This document shows, one piece after another, positions 17,789-26,698 of a DNA stretch of 64,000 bases. The notes beneath the pieces were generated by a model that saw only the letters and a program-made list of their open reading frames with translations, was not told where the DNA came from and did no database searches. Position numbers and translations under genes: made by a program. Location: assembly GCF_000298315.2 (NCBI RefSeq), contig NZ_AEYE02000037.1, positions 1 to 64,000 of the forward strand, given 5' to 3'. Position 1 is the first letter of the stretch; each line of letters begins with the position of its first letter. The DNA is from Rhizobium grahamii CCGE 502. Lineage in GTDB: Bacteria > Pseudomonadota > Alphaproteobacteria > Rhizobiales > Rhizobiaceae.

Positions 17789-19360
17789 TCACGACCGGGA
17801 AAGCATCTTTGCAAGCATGAAGCCCGACCCCGCTCCCGTTCCTGCGCCCGGCCAGGTCGAGGCGCCACACATATAGAGCGACTTCACCGGCGTCGCATAG
17901 CGCGAGTAGCCGGCAACGGGTCGGAAGATGAAGTTCTGGTCGAGATGATGGCTTCCCGACAGATTGTCGCCGCCGATCAGGTTCGGGTTCTCGCGCTCCA
18001 GATCTGTCGGTGAATATACCGCCCGCCCGAGCACCTTCGAACGCAGACCTGGCGCATAGCGCTCGAGCATGTCAAGGACACGCTGACTGTAGGCTTCCTT
18101 TGCCTCATCCCAGTTTCGGGCGCTGATTTCTCCGGCTGCATCGCCATGGAAATGGGCCGGCAGGACACGCACCTGCACCCAAAGGACATGCTTGCCGGGC
18201 GGCGCACGGGTGGGATCGATCGCCGTTGGCTGGCCGACGACCAGAGCGGGTTCCGCCGGAAGCAACCCGGCAGCCGCCTCTGCGTAGACGCGCGACATCA
18301 TTTCGAGGTCGGGTGCAACATGGACATAGGCAAAGCGCTTGAGTTCCTCCCCCGCCCGCCAATCGGGCAACCCGTCGAGCGCGAGGTGGATCATCATCGT
18401 GCCTGGCCCCGCCCGGAAGTGCGCAACCTTACGATCGAAGTCGGCCCGCGCCGGGTCGGCTGCAACAAGCCGACCAAACAGGTTCTTCGGATGCACATTG
18501 GCGATTACCGCCTTGCGCGCTTCAAGGGTTCGTCCGTCGGCCAGCACCACGCCGGTCGCCCGCCCTGAAGAGATCCTGATACTGTCGACCGGCGCATTGA
18601 GGATCAGTTCTCCGCCTTTTTCCTTGAGGAGCCCTGTCATCGCAGTGATGATCGTGTCGGCGCCACCCTTGCCGATCACCATGCCGAAAGCCTGGTTTGC
18701 CATCGATTCAAGATAGGGGAACAACGCCCCGCCGGCGACGTCGGGGGAGAAATCGAGATGCAATCCCCAGGCCGCCATCATCGTCTTGAGCTTGGCATTC
18801 CTGAAACGCAGATCCAGAAAATCACGGGGAGAGGCGAACAAAAGCCTGAGCGTGTCGTAGATCCAGCCCGTTCCCTTCTGCCGCCATGCCTTCCAGACAA
18901 CCTTCGCTGCCGCCAGCGACGGCATGGGCGCTCCGAGAAGTGCGAAAATATGGGGTGCATCGGAACCGAATTCGGCAAGCATGGCGCGCCAGCTTTGGGC
19001 GTCTTCCGGCGAAAGGGCGGCGATACCGGCGCTGGTCTTTTCAACATCGGAACTGACGCCAAGAAAGGTGTCGTCTCGAAACACAGTCGCAAAACAATCA
19101 GCCGCTGGCACGAAACCAAGGCCGTGTGCAATCAGCGCTTCCTTGTGTTCGGCAAAAAAGGCTGAACCAGCAAACATCGACAGGTTCATGGCGGCAACGT
19201 CGTGACGGAAGCCGGGAATGGTCAGTTCGCCCGTTTTCACCGCGCCGCCAGGCTGCCCCTTGGCCTCGACCACCGCAACCTTCCATCCCTTCGCCGCCAG
19301 GTGGACGGCCGCGGCAAGCCCATTGTGACCGGCGCCCACCACCACTGCATCGTAGCTCAT
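17789..19360 (-). CDS. FAD-dependent oxidoreductase, phytoene-dehydrogenase-like
   Basis: This 523-residue protein begins with a dinucleotide-binding fold (VVVGAGHNGLAAAVHL, then a VVEAKGQPGGA segment) and ends with the second FAD-contact motif near LYMCGASTWPGAGTGAG. This is the layout of the phytoene desaturase/COG1233 group. Bacterial members outside carotenoid pathways oxidise amines, alcohols or ring compounds. A paralogue with the same layout is encoded at 20539-22128, and the two flank an isatin-hydrolase-like gene, suggesting that both act on one substrate series. No carotenoid gene is nearby, so carotenoid synthesis is unlikely. Confidence 0.8.
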   Translation of the reverse strand: MSYDAVVVGAGHNGLAAAVHLAAKGWKVAVVEAKGQPGGAVKTGELTIPGFRHDVAAMNLSMFAGSAFFAEHKEALIAHGLGFVPAADCFATVFRDDTFLGVSSDVEKTSAGIAALSPEDAQSWRAMLAEFGSDAPHIFALLGAPMPSLAAAKVVWKAWRQKGTGWIYDTLRLLFASPRDFLDLRFRNAKLKTMMAAWGLHLDFSPDVAGGALFPYLESMANQAFGMVIGKGGADTIITAMTGLLKEKGGELILNAPVDSIRISSGRATGVVLADGRTLEARKAVIANVHPKNLFGRLVAADPARADFDRKVAHFRAGPGTMMIHLALDGLPDWRAGEELKRFAYVHVAPDLEMMSRVYAEAAAGLLPAEPALVVGQPTAIDPTRAPPGKHVLWVQVRVLPAHFHGDAAGEISARNWDEAKEAYSQRVLDMLERYAPGLRSKVLGRAVYSPTDLERENPNLIGGDNLSGSHHLDQNFIFRPVAGYSRYATPVKSLYMCGASTWPGAGTGAGSGFMLAKMLSRS

Positions 19361-19689
19361 GCTTGAACCCCTCGCTCATCTTTGTTTTTTATTCGCACAT
19401 GCATACATCTTCGAGGAACCTGATCAAGAGCGGAAAGCCGCAAGGCGAACCGCGGCCTCGAAGCGGGCCGTCTGATTGCCGACGAACCACCTATAATCAG
19501 GTGAAATCACCGTGCCTTCAGCCACGTCGGCTTATAGACACGACAGGACCGCCTCGCGGCGTCCAAATACTTGCAATATCATATTTCGTGACATAGGCTC
19601 CCGTTATCCAGCCACCACGGGCAACAGACAAGAAGCCGCAACAGCCCTTTGCACCGTCGCGCTGGCATCTCGCCAAGGGGAACCACGAA
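19361..19689. promoter_or_regulatory. Divergent promoter region between FAD oxidoreductase and hydrolase genes
   Basis: These 329 bases separate divergent transcription units and should hold both promoters and MarR sites. An A+T-rich patch at 19380-19410 (TTTGTTTTTTATTCGCACATGCATACATC) is near the start of the minus-strand gene. No clear palindrome or -35/-10 pair could be fixed. Confidence 0.4.
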
Positions 19690-20475
19690 ATGTCGACTAC
19701 AGCTCTTTCAAACCTCGCAACCGCACTTGTCTCAGGCGCCGTGAAGGTCGTCGATCTCACTGCCCCGCTCGGGCCCGATACGCCGGTGCTCTACCTGCCG
19801 CCGCAATTCGGCAAGAACACACCGAACGTCAAGGTCCACACCATCTCCGCCTATGACCAGGACGGTCCATTCTGGGCTTGGAACTGGCTGGAACTTGGCG
19901 AGCACACCGGAACGCATTTCGATGCGCCCTGTCACTGGATCACCGGCAAGGACAACCCGAACAATACGACTGACACCATCGCGCCGCAGAACTTCGTCGC
20001 GCCGGTCAACGTGATCGACCGTTCGAAGGAAGCTGCTGCCAACCCCGACTATCTCCTCACCGTCGAGAGCATCAAGGAATGGGAAGCTGAGCACGGTGAG
20101 ATCGAAGCAGGCACCTGGGTGCTGCTGCGCACTGACTGGTACAAGCGCAACGGCTCGACCGAGACGTTCCTGAATGCCGACGAGAATGGCCCGCATTCCC
20201 CAGGCCCGACGGCAGAGGCAATTGAATACCTTGTGAGCAAGAACATCATCGGCTGGGGTCAGGAAACGATCGGCACCGATGCAGGCTCGGCCGGTGGCAT
20301 GAACCCACCCTTCCCCGCGCACAATCTGATGCACAAGGCCAACCGCTATGGTCTTGCAAGCCTGTGCCAGCTCGACCAGCTGCCGCCAAAGGGTGCGGTC
20401 TTGATCGCCGCTCCGCTAAAGCTCGTCAAGGGCACCGGTTCTCCCGTGCGGGCGCTCGCGCTCGTCACGACGTAA
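19690..20475 (+). CDS. Cyclase-family metal hydrolase, isatin hydrolase-like
   Basis: This 261-residue protein of the cyclase/kynurenine-formamidase superfamily has the metal-site motif GEHTGTHFDAPCHW, with H72, H76 and D78 as likely ligands and H82 as likely catalytic residue. The flanking sequence (VVDLTAPLGPDTPV, LLRTDWYKR, DQLPPKGAVLIAAPLK) resembles recalled isatin hydrolases, which open isatin to isatinate. Kynurenine formamidase is the main alternative. The gene sits between two FAD oxidoreductases and close to a 2-oxoacid:ferredoxin oxidoreductase, which suits isatinate, a 2-oxo acid, as the product. AAGGGG precedes the ATG. A hairpin follows the stop. Confidence 0.75.
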   Translation: MSTTALSNLATALVSGAVKVVDLTAPLGPDTPVLYLPPQFGKNTPNVKVHTISAYDQDGPFWAWNWLELGEHTGTHFDAPCHWITGKDNPNNTTDTIAPQNFVAPVNVIDRSKEAAANPDYLLTVESIKEWEAEHGEIEAGTWVLLRTDWYKRNGSTETFLNADENGPHSPGPTAEAIEYLVSKNIIGWGQETIGTDAGSAGGMNPPFPAHNLMHKANRYGLASLCQLDQLPPKGAVLIAAPLKLVKGTGSPVRALALVTT

Positions 20476-20482
20476 GCTTGTC

Positions 20483-20507
20483 CGGGCCGGAGCCAAACTC
20501 CGGCCCG
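20483..20507 (+). other. Stem-loop between hydrolase and FAD oxidoreductase genes
   Basis: CGGGCCGGAG, a CCAAA loop and CTCCGGCCCG form a perfect 10-bp G+C-rich stem in the 63-bp gap, without a T run. It likely tunes or stabilises the upstream transcript rather than fully terminating it. Confidence 0.6.
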
Positions 20508-20538
20508 CTTCAGAATTCTGGCTGCGCCGGGGCACGCA

Positions 20539-22128
20539 ATGGCTGAATACGACTACATCATTGTCGGGAGTGGCATCAACGCGCTTGTGGCAGCCGCGAT
20601 GCTCGCAAAGAAAGGCCGCAAGGTCCTCGTTCTCGAGCGGAACGAACAGATCGGCGGCTGCCTGCGCACTGAAGAAATTACCGAGCCCGGCTTTGTCCAT
20701 GACGTCATGGCGACGACGATGGTGCTGTTTTTGACGTCGCCAGCCTATGGTGCGCTCGGCAAGGATCTCGAGGCCCGCGGTCTGGAGTTCGCACATGCAG
20801 ATCTGCCGACCGGCGTCCTGCGGCCGGATGGTTCGCATGTCATCTTCTCCAAGGACCGGCAACGCAATGTCGCAACCTTTAACGGGCTTCACGCCGGCGA
20901 CGGCATGGTCTTCTCAAGAGAGATGGACAAGCTCGGTGCGGACGCGCCTTTCCTGTTTTCACTTCTTGGTGGCGCGCTCTGGTCTGGCACCACGCTCAAG
21001 ACCGTCGCAAAACAAGGCTGGGGGCGCGGTCTTCGCCAACTCGCCGCCTGGTTCGGCGACGCGTTGGTCCCTGCCCGCGGCTATCTGGAAACCACCTATA
21101 AGTCCGAGGATATTCATGCCCTGTGGGCTCCTTGGGTGCTGCATTGCGGGCTGGGGCCGGAAGCCGCATATTCCGCCGAAATGCTGAAGGTCATCGGCTT
21201 TGCCATTGAACTTGCCGGCTGCCCGATCGCCAAGGGAGGCGCAGTCTCCGTGCTAAACGCCTTTGAAAGATTGATTTCCGATCATGGCGGCAAGATCCAA
21301 ACCGGAGCCGACGTCGCGCAGGTGACAACATCCCCTTCAGGCCAGGCTGGGGGTGTCAGGCTTGCGAGCGGCGAGATCCTTGCATCGAACCGCGGTGTCA
21401 TCTGCTCGACCACGCCAAACCAGCTCTACGGGCGTCTCACGAAAGACTGGCCGCAGCCGCTGCCGGCCGAGACGTCAGAGGCCGTTGCCCGCTTCCGCTA
21501 CGGAAAGGGCAACATGCAGATCCACTATGCGCTGGCTGAGCCGCCGAGGTGGAAGGCCAACCGCGAACTCGGGAAGGTCGCACTTCTTCATCTGACGCCC
21601 GGCCTCGACGGGGTGTCGCGCGCCGCCAACGAATGCGAGCGGGGCCTGCTGCCTGTAGAGCCGACGATCTGCGTCGGCCAGCCTGCATCCCTTGACCCGA
21701 GCCGCGCGCCAGACGGAAAATCGATCCTCTGGCTGCAACTGCCCGAAGCGCCGCGCTTCATCAAGGGCGATGCGGCGGGTGAGATCGCAACGACATCCGA
21801 CGGTCTGTGGACGCCAGCCATTCGCGAGCGCTACGCCGATCGCATCGAGGCGATCCTGTCGCAACACATTGAGGATTTCCAATCGATCAAGCTGGCGCGC
21901 AGGGCTTACTCTCCCGCAGATCTCGAGGCAATGAACATGAACCTCGTCGGCGGCGATCCCTATGGCGGCTACTGCGGGATCGATCAGTTTTTCCTCTGGC
22001 GCCCGTTTAAGTCTTCTGTTAACCACCGCACCCACATCCCGGGGCTCTACCATATCGGCGCATCTTCCCATCCCGGCCCGGGTCTGGCAGGCGGCTCCGG
22101 ATTTTTGCTCGCATCTTCACTCCCCTGA
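20539..22128 (+). CDS. FAD-dependent oxidoreductase, phytoene-dehydrogenase-like (second copy)
   Basis: The 529-residue product starts MAEYDYIIVGSGINALVAAAML, an FAD-binding fold with GSGINA in place of the usual GxGxxG, and continues with LVLERNEQIGGCLRTEE. Its C-terminus, GLYHIGASSHPGPGLAGGSG, is the closing FAD motif of the family. It is a distant paralogue of the protein encoded at 17789-19360. Co-transcription with the isatin-hydrolase-like gene is likely (63-bp gap with hairpin). A role in oxidising a hydroxylated indole such as dioxindole is possible but is only inference. Confidence 0.8.
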   Translation: MAEYDYIIVGSGINALVAAAMLAKKGRKVLVLERNEQIGGCLRTEEITEPGFVHDVMATTMVLFLTSPAYGALGKDLEARGLEFAHADLPTGVLRPDGSHVIFSKDRQRNVATFNGLHAGDGMVFSREMDKLGADAPFLFSLLGGALWSGTTLKTVAKQGWGRGLRQLAAWFGDALVPARGYLETTYKSEDIHALWAPWVLHCGLGPEAAYSAEMLKVIGFAIELAGCPIAKGGAVSVLNAFERLISDHGGKIQTGADVAQVTTSPSGQAGGVRLASGEILASNRGVICSTTPNQLYGRLTKDWPQPLPAETSEAVARFRYGKGNMQIHYALAEPPRWKANRELGKVALLHLTPGLDGVSRAANECERGLLPVEPTICVGQPASLDPSRAPDGKSILWLQLPEAPRFIKGDAAGEIATTSDGLWTPAIRERYADRIEAILSQHIEDFQSIKLARRAYSPADLEAMNMNLVGGDPYGGYCGIDQFFLWRPFKSSVNHRTHIPGLYHIGASSHPGPGLAGGSGFLLASSLP

Positions 22129-22152
22129 CGCAGGACAAGGAAACGCTCATCC

Positions 22153-22659
22153 ATGGAAGAACGGTTTTCGGGCACGGTTCTGCGACGCAAGGAAGACGGC
22201 TACGAAACGCGTCCGACGATGGGCGAGATCGGCCTCAACCATTTCGCCCCCTACCTGATGAACCGGCTGATGGCGCGCTGGAACGCCAATCTGGCAGAAG
22301 AGCTCAAGGAACAGGACGTAACGACCGCCAAAATGCGCACGCTTGCGGTTTTGAGCATTGCGTCTTCGGTTACGATCAACGAGCTATCCGTCTTTGCGGT
22401 GACAGAACAATCGACCATGAGCCGGACGCTCGATTCACTCGAGGAACAAGGCTATATCAGGCGCCAGCCGCGGGCTGAGGACATGCGCGTCCGCGACGTC
22501 TCGATCACGGAAGAAGGCCGGGCAGCGTTCGAAAAGCTCTGGCCGAGCATGTATGACCTCTTCCTGCAGATGTTCGACGGTGTGGACGAAGTCGAATACC
22601 GCGCCTTCCTGTCGACGCTGCACAAGGTTCTGCACAATATCCGCAAGCATGAGATCTGA
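22153..22659 (+). CDS. MarR-family regulator (second copy)
   Basis: The 168-residue winged-helix protein has KMRTLAVLSIASSVTINELSV, TEQSTMSRTLDSLEEQGYI (recognition helix) and the wing AEDMRVRDVSITEEG. It lies 24 bp after the FAD oxidoreductase, so it ends that operon. MarR regulators of aromatic catabolism, including those described for auxin and CoA-activated aromatics, are commonly encoded beside their targets. It may also control the convergent ferredoxin oxidoreductase genes and the palindrome at 26533-26548. Confidence 0.88.
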   Translation: MEERFSGTVLRRKEDGYETRPTMGEIGLNHFAPYLMNRLMARWNANLAEELKEQDVTTAKMRTLAVLSIASSVTINELSVFAVTEQSTMSRTLDSLEEQGYIRRQPRAEDMRVRDVSITEEGRAAFEKLWPSMYDLFLQMFDGVDEVEYRAFLSTLHKVLHNIRKHEI

Positions 22660-22671
22660 GACAGTTACGCA

Positions 22672-24219
22672 TCAGAGCGTCGCAACCGTCTTTAACGCTC
22701 CATCCAGTGCGATCCCGTTTTCGTCAAGCAACGCTGCCTGCCGCAGCCGTCGCATCCATGCCGCTCCATCGTCGCGTCCCTTCAACAGCGGCAGAGCCGA
22801 CATCACCCGATCGAACTTGGAAAGACCGCGGGCATGGGTGTCAGAGTAGCCTTTCACCAGGCGCCGGTTGTTGAGGACCTCGACGGCAAGGTCATAGTCG
22901 TCTGAAAGCAATCTTACCGCCGAGGTCAGCCAGTTTTCCCTATGCTCGACTTCACGCATGTTGCGCAGTGTACCGCGGCGTGTGCCGCGCAGCGCCGAGA
23001 CCGCATAGAGAGAAAGGAACCAGAACAGCGTGCCTGTCTTCACGCGCCGCCCCCTGTTGACGAAGCGATCGAGGAAATTGAAGACGGCAGGCCGGTGTTC
23101 GATCCAGAGGCCGATCCGCTTCGGCAAAGTACCGCAAACCTCGTCCATGCGCGGATGCATGTATTCCGTCATATAGACGATCTGGTCGGATTTGGCGCCG
23201 ACTTCCTTGCGGACACGCTCGAAACGCGACCCCCGAACCTTGAGGTCGGCCACGCGAATGACATCGTCATAGGCCATTGCAACAGCAACATATTTTGCCG
23301 CCTGGCAGGTGAAGGCATAACACTTGTCCGCACCACCGGCAGCCCGGTCGTCAAGAAGAAGCGCGCCAACACGGTTCAGATACTCATCGGCATAGGTCGG
23401 GTCCTGAAAGTCGGTCAGCTTCTTGACACCGGCATAAAGCAACGTGTGAGCCGGCTCGGGGAACTCGCGGCGTATCCTGTCGACGAGGGCATCGAGCTTC
23501 GCGTGGCCAGCACTTGCAGGCAAAGGATCGAGCCGCTTGTGCGGCTTGTCGGAGACCGGATCGCGCGGCTTTTCCACGGCGCGTTGATAAGCGGCGCCGA
23601 AGGCGCGCAGGCTGGGCTCGATGCCCTTGCCGCCCGCCCTGATCATTGCTTCGAAAGCCTCCTTGGCAAAGGGCAGCACCTGAGCCGCCGCAAGGGCACC
23701 GAACATGGCCGCGGAGATCACGCTGCCGTTCTTGACGGCCAGCGTTTCCATGTCGAAGGCAATGGTCTTCTTCGCTGCAAAATCCGTGGCCTCAACGACG
23801 ACAACGGGATTGGCGATGCCATCGCCCGGCTTTTCCTTTTCGCCGACGGCGAAGGCACGATGCGTCGATGCGATCAGGGTTGTTTTGTCAGGCGTGACCA
23901 GGCCCCGCAGCACCGAGCGCCCGGCTTCCATCAGTTCGGCAGCAAGCACGACGTCGACATCGCCGGGCGTCGGCATCAATGCGAAGATCGGCTCATGGCC
24001 ATCGCGCGCCGGCAAGAGTTCCAGATAGTAGATCGTCGCCCCGGTTCGCTGTGCGACACCCGGAACGGAGGTTGTTTGTGCCATCCAGCCCTGGGATTCG
24101 GCAAGTCCGACCACCCAGTCGGCAAGAACGCCGCCACCCTGGCCGCCCATGGCAAGGATTGCGAGCGAGATTGGCTTGTCTGTTGAAAGGCGGGTACTCA
24201 TGGCAGGGTGCTCGTTCAT
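22672..24219 (-). CDS. Indolepyruvate ferredoxin oxidoreductase, beta/gamma-type subunit with long C-terminal extension
   Basis: The N-terminal ~200 residues are the gamma-domain of 2-oxoacid:ferredoxin oxidoreductases: AILAMGGQGGGVLADWVVGLAE, SVPGVAQRTGATIYYLEL. They are followed by about 300 residues of the extension found in large proteobacterial IorB-like proteins (the DUF6537-type region). The total is 515 residues from the ATG at 24219, which lies eight bases after the end of the upstream alpha subunit and has GAGG before it; an internal ATG at 24201 is possible. With the alpha subunit it should oxidatively decarboxylate an aryl 2-oxo acid to the acyl-CoA, reducing ferredoxin. Confidence 0.82.
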   Translation of the reverse strand: MNEHPAMSTRLSTDKPISLAILAMGGQGGGVLADWVVGLAESQGWMAQTTSVPGVAQRTGATIYYLELLPARDGHEPIFALMPTPGDVDVVLAAELMEAGRSVLRGLVTPDKTTLIASTHRAFAVGEKEKPGDGIANPVVVVEATDFAAKKTIAFDMETLAVKNGSVISAAMFGALAAAQVLPFAKEAFEAMIRAGGKGIEPSLRAFGAAYQRAVEKPRDPVSDKPHKRLDPLPASAGHAKLDALVDRIRREFPEPAHTLLYAGVKKLTDFQDPTYADEYLNRVGALLLDDRAAGGADKCYAFTCQAAKYVAVAMAYDDVIRVADLKVRGSRFERVRKEVGAKSDQIVYMTEYMHPRMDEVCGTLPKRIGLWIEHRPAVFNFLDRFVNRGRRVKTGTLFWFLSLYAVSALRGTRRGTLRNMREVEHRENWLTSAVRLLSDDYDLAVEVLNNRRLVKGYSDTHARGLSKFDRVMSALPLLKGRDDGAAWMRRLRQAALLDENGIALDGALKTVATL

Positions 24220-24227
24220 GGCGGGCC

Positions 24228-26381
24228 TCAATCCACGAAGACAATGCGGCTGGAGGCGCGACGCGTCTGCAGCCAGCCGATGACGGCGCTGCGCAGGCGC
24301 GCGGTAAACCGATCCCAACCGGTCGGATTGTGGATGATGTCAGCGCGATAGAACGAGGGACAGAGGACAGCCGCTTCCGACACCTCGCCGCAGTTGCCGC
24401 AACCGACGCAGTTGTTGTCGATCGCTGCCACCGGATCATCCTTCAGCGGATCGTCGGTATGCTTGACCGACAAGGACGGACAGCCGGACAGCCTGATACA
24501 GGCGTGGTCGCCGGTGCAGACGTCTTCGTCGACCCCGAAGCGCTCCTTGACCATGCGGTGGCCGTCCTTCACGGCCTTGGCAAATTGCGGCTTCACACGG
24601 CGCTGTTTGTTCAGCATGCATTCTGATGAGGCGACGATGATCTTTGGGCCCGGCTCTTTCGTCGTCAGTGCCTCGCGCAGCGTATCGCGCATTTTGGCGA
24701 CGTCATAGGTCCGGTCGATCTGCCGAACCCATGTGGCGCCGATCCCCTTCACGGCGTTGACGATGGAATTGTTCGTCTTGCGGCGCGGATTGAGGGCGCG
24801 CGAGGACATGACGTCCTGCCCGCCGGTCGCGGCCGAATAGTAATTGTCGACAACGAGGATGACGCCGTCCTGCTTGTTGAACACGGCGTTGCCGACCGAG
24901 GTTGCAAGACCGTTGTGCCAGAAGCCGCCATCCCCCATCACCGAGATCGACCGCTTGTCGGCATCGACATTGAAAGCGGAGGCCGATGCCGGGCCGAGCC
25001 CGTAGCCCATCGTCGTGCCACCGATATTGAACGGCGGCAGGATCGAGAAGAGATGGCAGCCGATATCGGCCGAGACATGGTGCTCGCCGAGTTCCTGCTC
25101 CACAAGTTTCATGGCCGCGAAGATCGGCCGTTCAGGACAGCCGATGCAGAAGCCAGGCGGACGCGGAGGCACCACTTCGGCAAGTGCCTTGACCTTCGGA
25201 TCATTGAGGACCGGCGTCGGGTCGGGCAGCGGTGGCTGGTTGCCGAGGAGGACGCGCTGATGCGTCTCCAGAAAATCCCTTATGCCTTTCATCAGCACAG
25301 GCGCGGTGTATTCGCCGCCAAGCGGCAGGACGTCCTTGCCGGATACTTTTGTCTGGATATCGCGGCGACGCAGAACGGTGTTCAGCGACTGCTCGATATA
25401 CTCGGGCGCGCCTTCCTCGACCATCAGAACCGCCTTCTTGCCGGCGCAGAAGTCGGCAATCTGGTCGTCGACCAGGGGATAGGCAACGTTCAGGACATAA
25501 AGTGGCACGGAACAGTTGCCGTAGACATCGGCGAGCCCGAGCTGCTGCAGCGCGCGCATGACGCCGTTATACATGCCGCCAAGGAGAATGATGCCGATGT
25601 CGCCGGCGGCAGGTCCGAAATATTCGTTGAGTTCGTTCTTCTTGATAAACTCGACGGCAGCCGGCCAGCGCTTGCCGAGCTTTTCCTTCTCATGCAGGAA
25701 GGACGCTGGTGGCAGGACAATGCGGTTGACGTCGCGCACCGGATTTTCCAGCGCCTGTTTCAGCGTAAACTCGGGCCGCTTGTTGTTCTTGGCCTCGAAC
25801 TGGCCGTGAACATGGCAGCTGCGGATGCCGACCTGCAGCATGACAGGCGTGTTGGAGGCTTCCGACAACTCGAAGCCTTTCTCAACTGCGTCCACGATGG
25901 AGGGGAGATTGGGGCGTGGATTGAGGAGCCACATCTGCGACTTCATCGCATAGGCATGGCTGCGCTCCTGCATGATCGAGGAGCCCTCGCCATAATCCTC
26001 GCCGATGATGATCAGCGCCCCGCCCGTCACGCCGCCGGATGCAAGATTGGAGAGCGCATCCGAGGCAACGTTTGTGCCGGCCGTCGACTTCCATGTGACG
26101 GCGCCACGCAGCGGATACATCACGGACGCTGAAAGCATGGCAGCGGCAGCAGCTTCGGACGCCGAGGTTTCGAAATGGACGCCAAGATCCTCCATCACGT
26201 CCTTGGCATCGGCAAGCACATCCATCAGGTGCGAAATGGGCGAGCCCTGATAGCCCCCGACATAGGACACACCGGATTGCAGGAGAGCTTTTGTGATTGC
26301 AAGGATGCCTTCGCCGCGGAAGATTTCACCTTCCCCGAGCTTCAGATCCTCGACTTCACGCGCAAACGAGCGTTCGGCCAT
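24228..26381 (-). CDS. Indolepyruvate ferredoxin oxidoreductase, alpha-type (TPP) subunit
   Basis: This 717-residue protein has the pyrimidine-binding domain first (GGYQGSPISHLMDVL, HFETSASEAAAAAM), a transketolase-like middle, and the TPP/Mg site GDGGFWHNGL with VVDNYYSAATGG. The C-terminal ferredoxin-like part has NNCVGCGNCGE and downstream CPSF, plus a second cysteine set in CTGDHACIRLSGCPSL, indicating Fe-S clusters. It resembles IorA, which converts arylpyruvates to arylacetyl-CoA, and phenylglyoxylate-type oxidoreductases, which act on aryl-glyoxylates. Given the isatin-hydrolase-like neighbour, 2-aminophenylglyoxylate (isatinate) is an attractive substrate, giving 2-aminobenzoyl-CoA; indolepyruvate remains possible. 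It is first in a two-gene operon. Confidence 0.85.
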   Translation of the reverse strand: MAERSFAREVEDLKLGEGEIFRGEGILAITKALLQSGVSYVGGYQGSPISHLMDVLADAKDVMEDLGVHFETSASEAAAAAMLSASVMYPLRGAVTWKSTAGTNVASDALSNLASGGVTGGALIIIGEDYGEGSSIMQERSHAYAMKSQMWLLNPRPNLPSIVDAVEKGFELSEASNTPVMLQVGIRSCHVHGQFEAKNNKRPEFTLKQALENPVRDVNRIVLPPASFLHEKEKLGKRWPAAVEFIKKNELNEYFGPAAGDIGIILLGGMYNGVMRALQQLGLADVYGNCSVPLYVLNVAYPLVDDQIADFCAGKKAVLMVEEGAPEYIEQSLNTVLRRRDIQTKVSGKDVLPLGGEYTAPVLMKGIRDFLETHQRVLLGNQPPLPDPTPVLNDPKVKALAEVVPPRPPGFCIGCPERPIFAAMKLVEQELGEHHVSADIGCHLFSILPPFNIGGTTMGYGLGPASASAFNVDADKRSISVMGDGGFWHNGLATSVGNAVFNKQDGVILVVDNYYSAATGGQDVMSSRALNPRRKTNNSIVNAVKGIGATWVRQIDRTYDVAKMRDTLREALTTKEPGPKIIVASSECMLNKQRRVKPQFAKAVKDGHRMVKERFGVDEDVCTGDHACIRLSGCPSLSVKHTDDPLKDDPVAAIDNNCVGCGNCGEVSEAAVLCPSFYRADIIHNPTGWDRFTARLRSAVIGWLQTRRASSRIVFVD

Positions 26382-26698
26382 GGCATTCCCCTTCGTCCGG
26401 TCGGACTTTTTTCTTATTCATTTGCAAAAGCATATTTCGGCGTGCGCGGCGCTGTCAATCGGCAAATGCCTGATTGGCTGACAGGCTCTGCACGCCCGTG
26501 CCGGAGCTGCCGGTTGCCGGAAGCCAAAAGTTATATGCTCCAGCATATTATTTGCGATTGAAGGGTATTCTTCGAGTTGCAACAAAGCGCTTGCCGGTTC
26601 CAATCACTTATTTTAAGGTTGAAACATTCCGATAATAAATCGCCAGCGGTCGGCAGGTAAAAAGCCTTCGTCCGCTTCACAAGGGGAACGGAGTGACT
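26382..26698. promoter_or_regulatory. Divergent promoter region between ferredoxin oxidoreductase and Dpp-type operons
   Basis: The 317-bp gap separates two divergent operons. It holds a palindrome at 26533-26548 (see separate entry), a related AGCATAT half-site near 26428, and A+T-rich stretches near 26405-26440 and 26600-26640 that could form the two promoters. No firm -35/-10 pair is assigned. Confidence 0.5.
26533..26548. promoter_or_regulatory. Palindrome ATATGCT-CC-AGCATAT, probable MarR-type operator
   Basis: Two perfect 7-bp arms with a 2-base spacer lie midway between divergent start codons. Size and symmetry suit a MarR-family dimer, and two MarR genes are encoded nearby. An AGCATAT half-site recurs closer to the minus-strand gene. 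Confidence 0.6.

Noticed and set aside
17789-22128. Carotenoid biosynthesis from two phytoene-dehydrogenase-like genes
   Set aside because: No phytoene synthase or other carotenoid gene is nearby, and the family is known to be broader.
22942-26132. Long open frames (over 400 codons) on the plus strand opposite the ferredoxin oxidoreductase genes
   Set aside because: They are antisense to two genes with clear TPP, Fe-S and gamma-domain motifs; high G+C content makes such shadow frames common.
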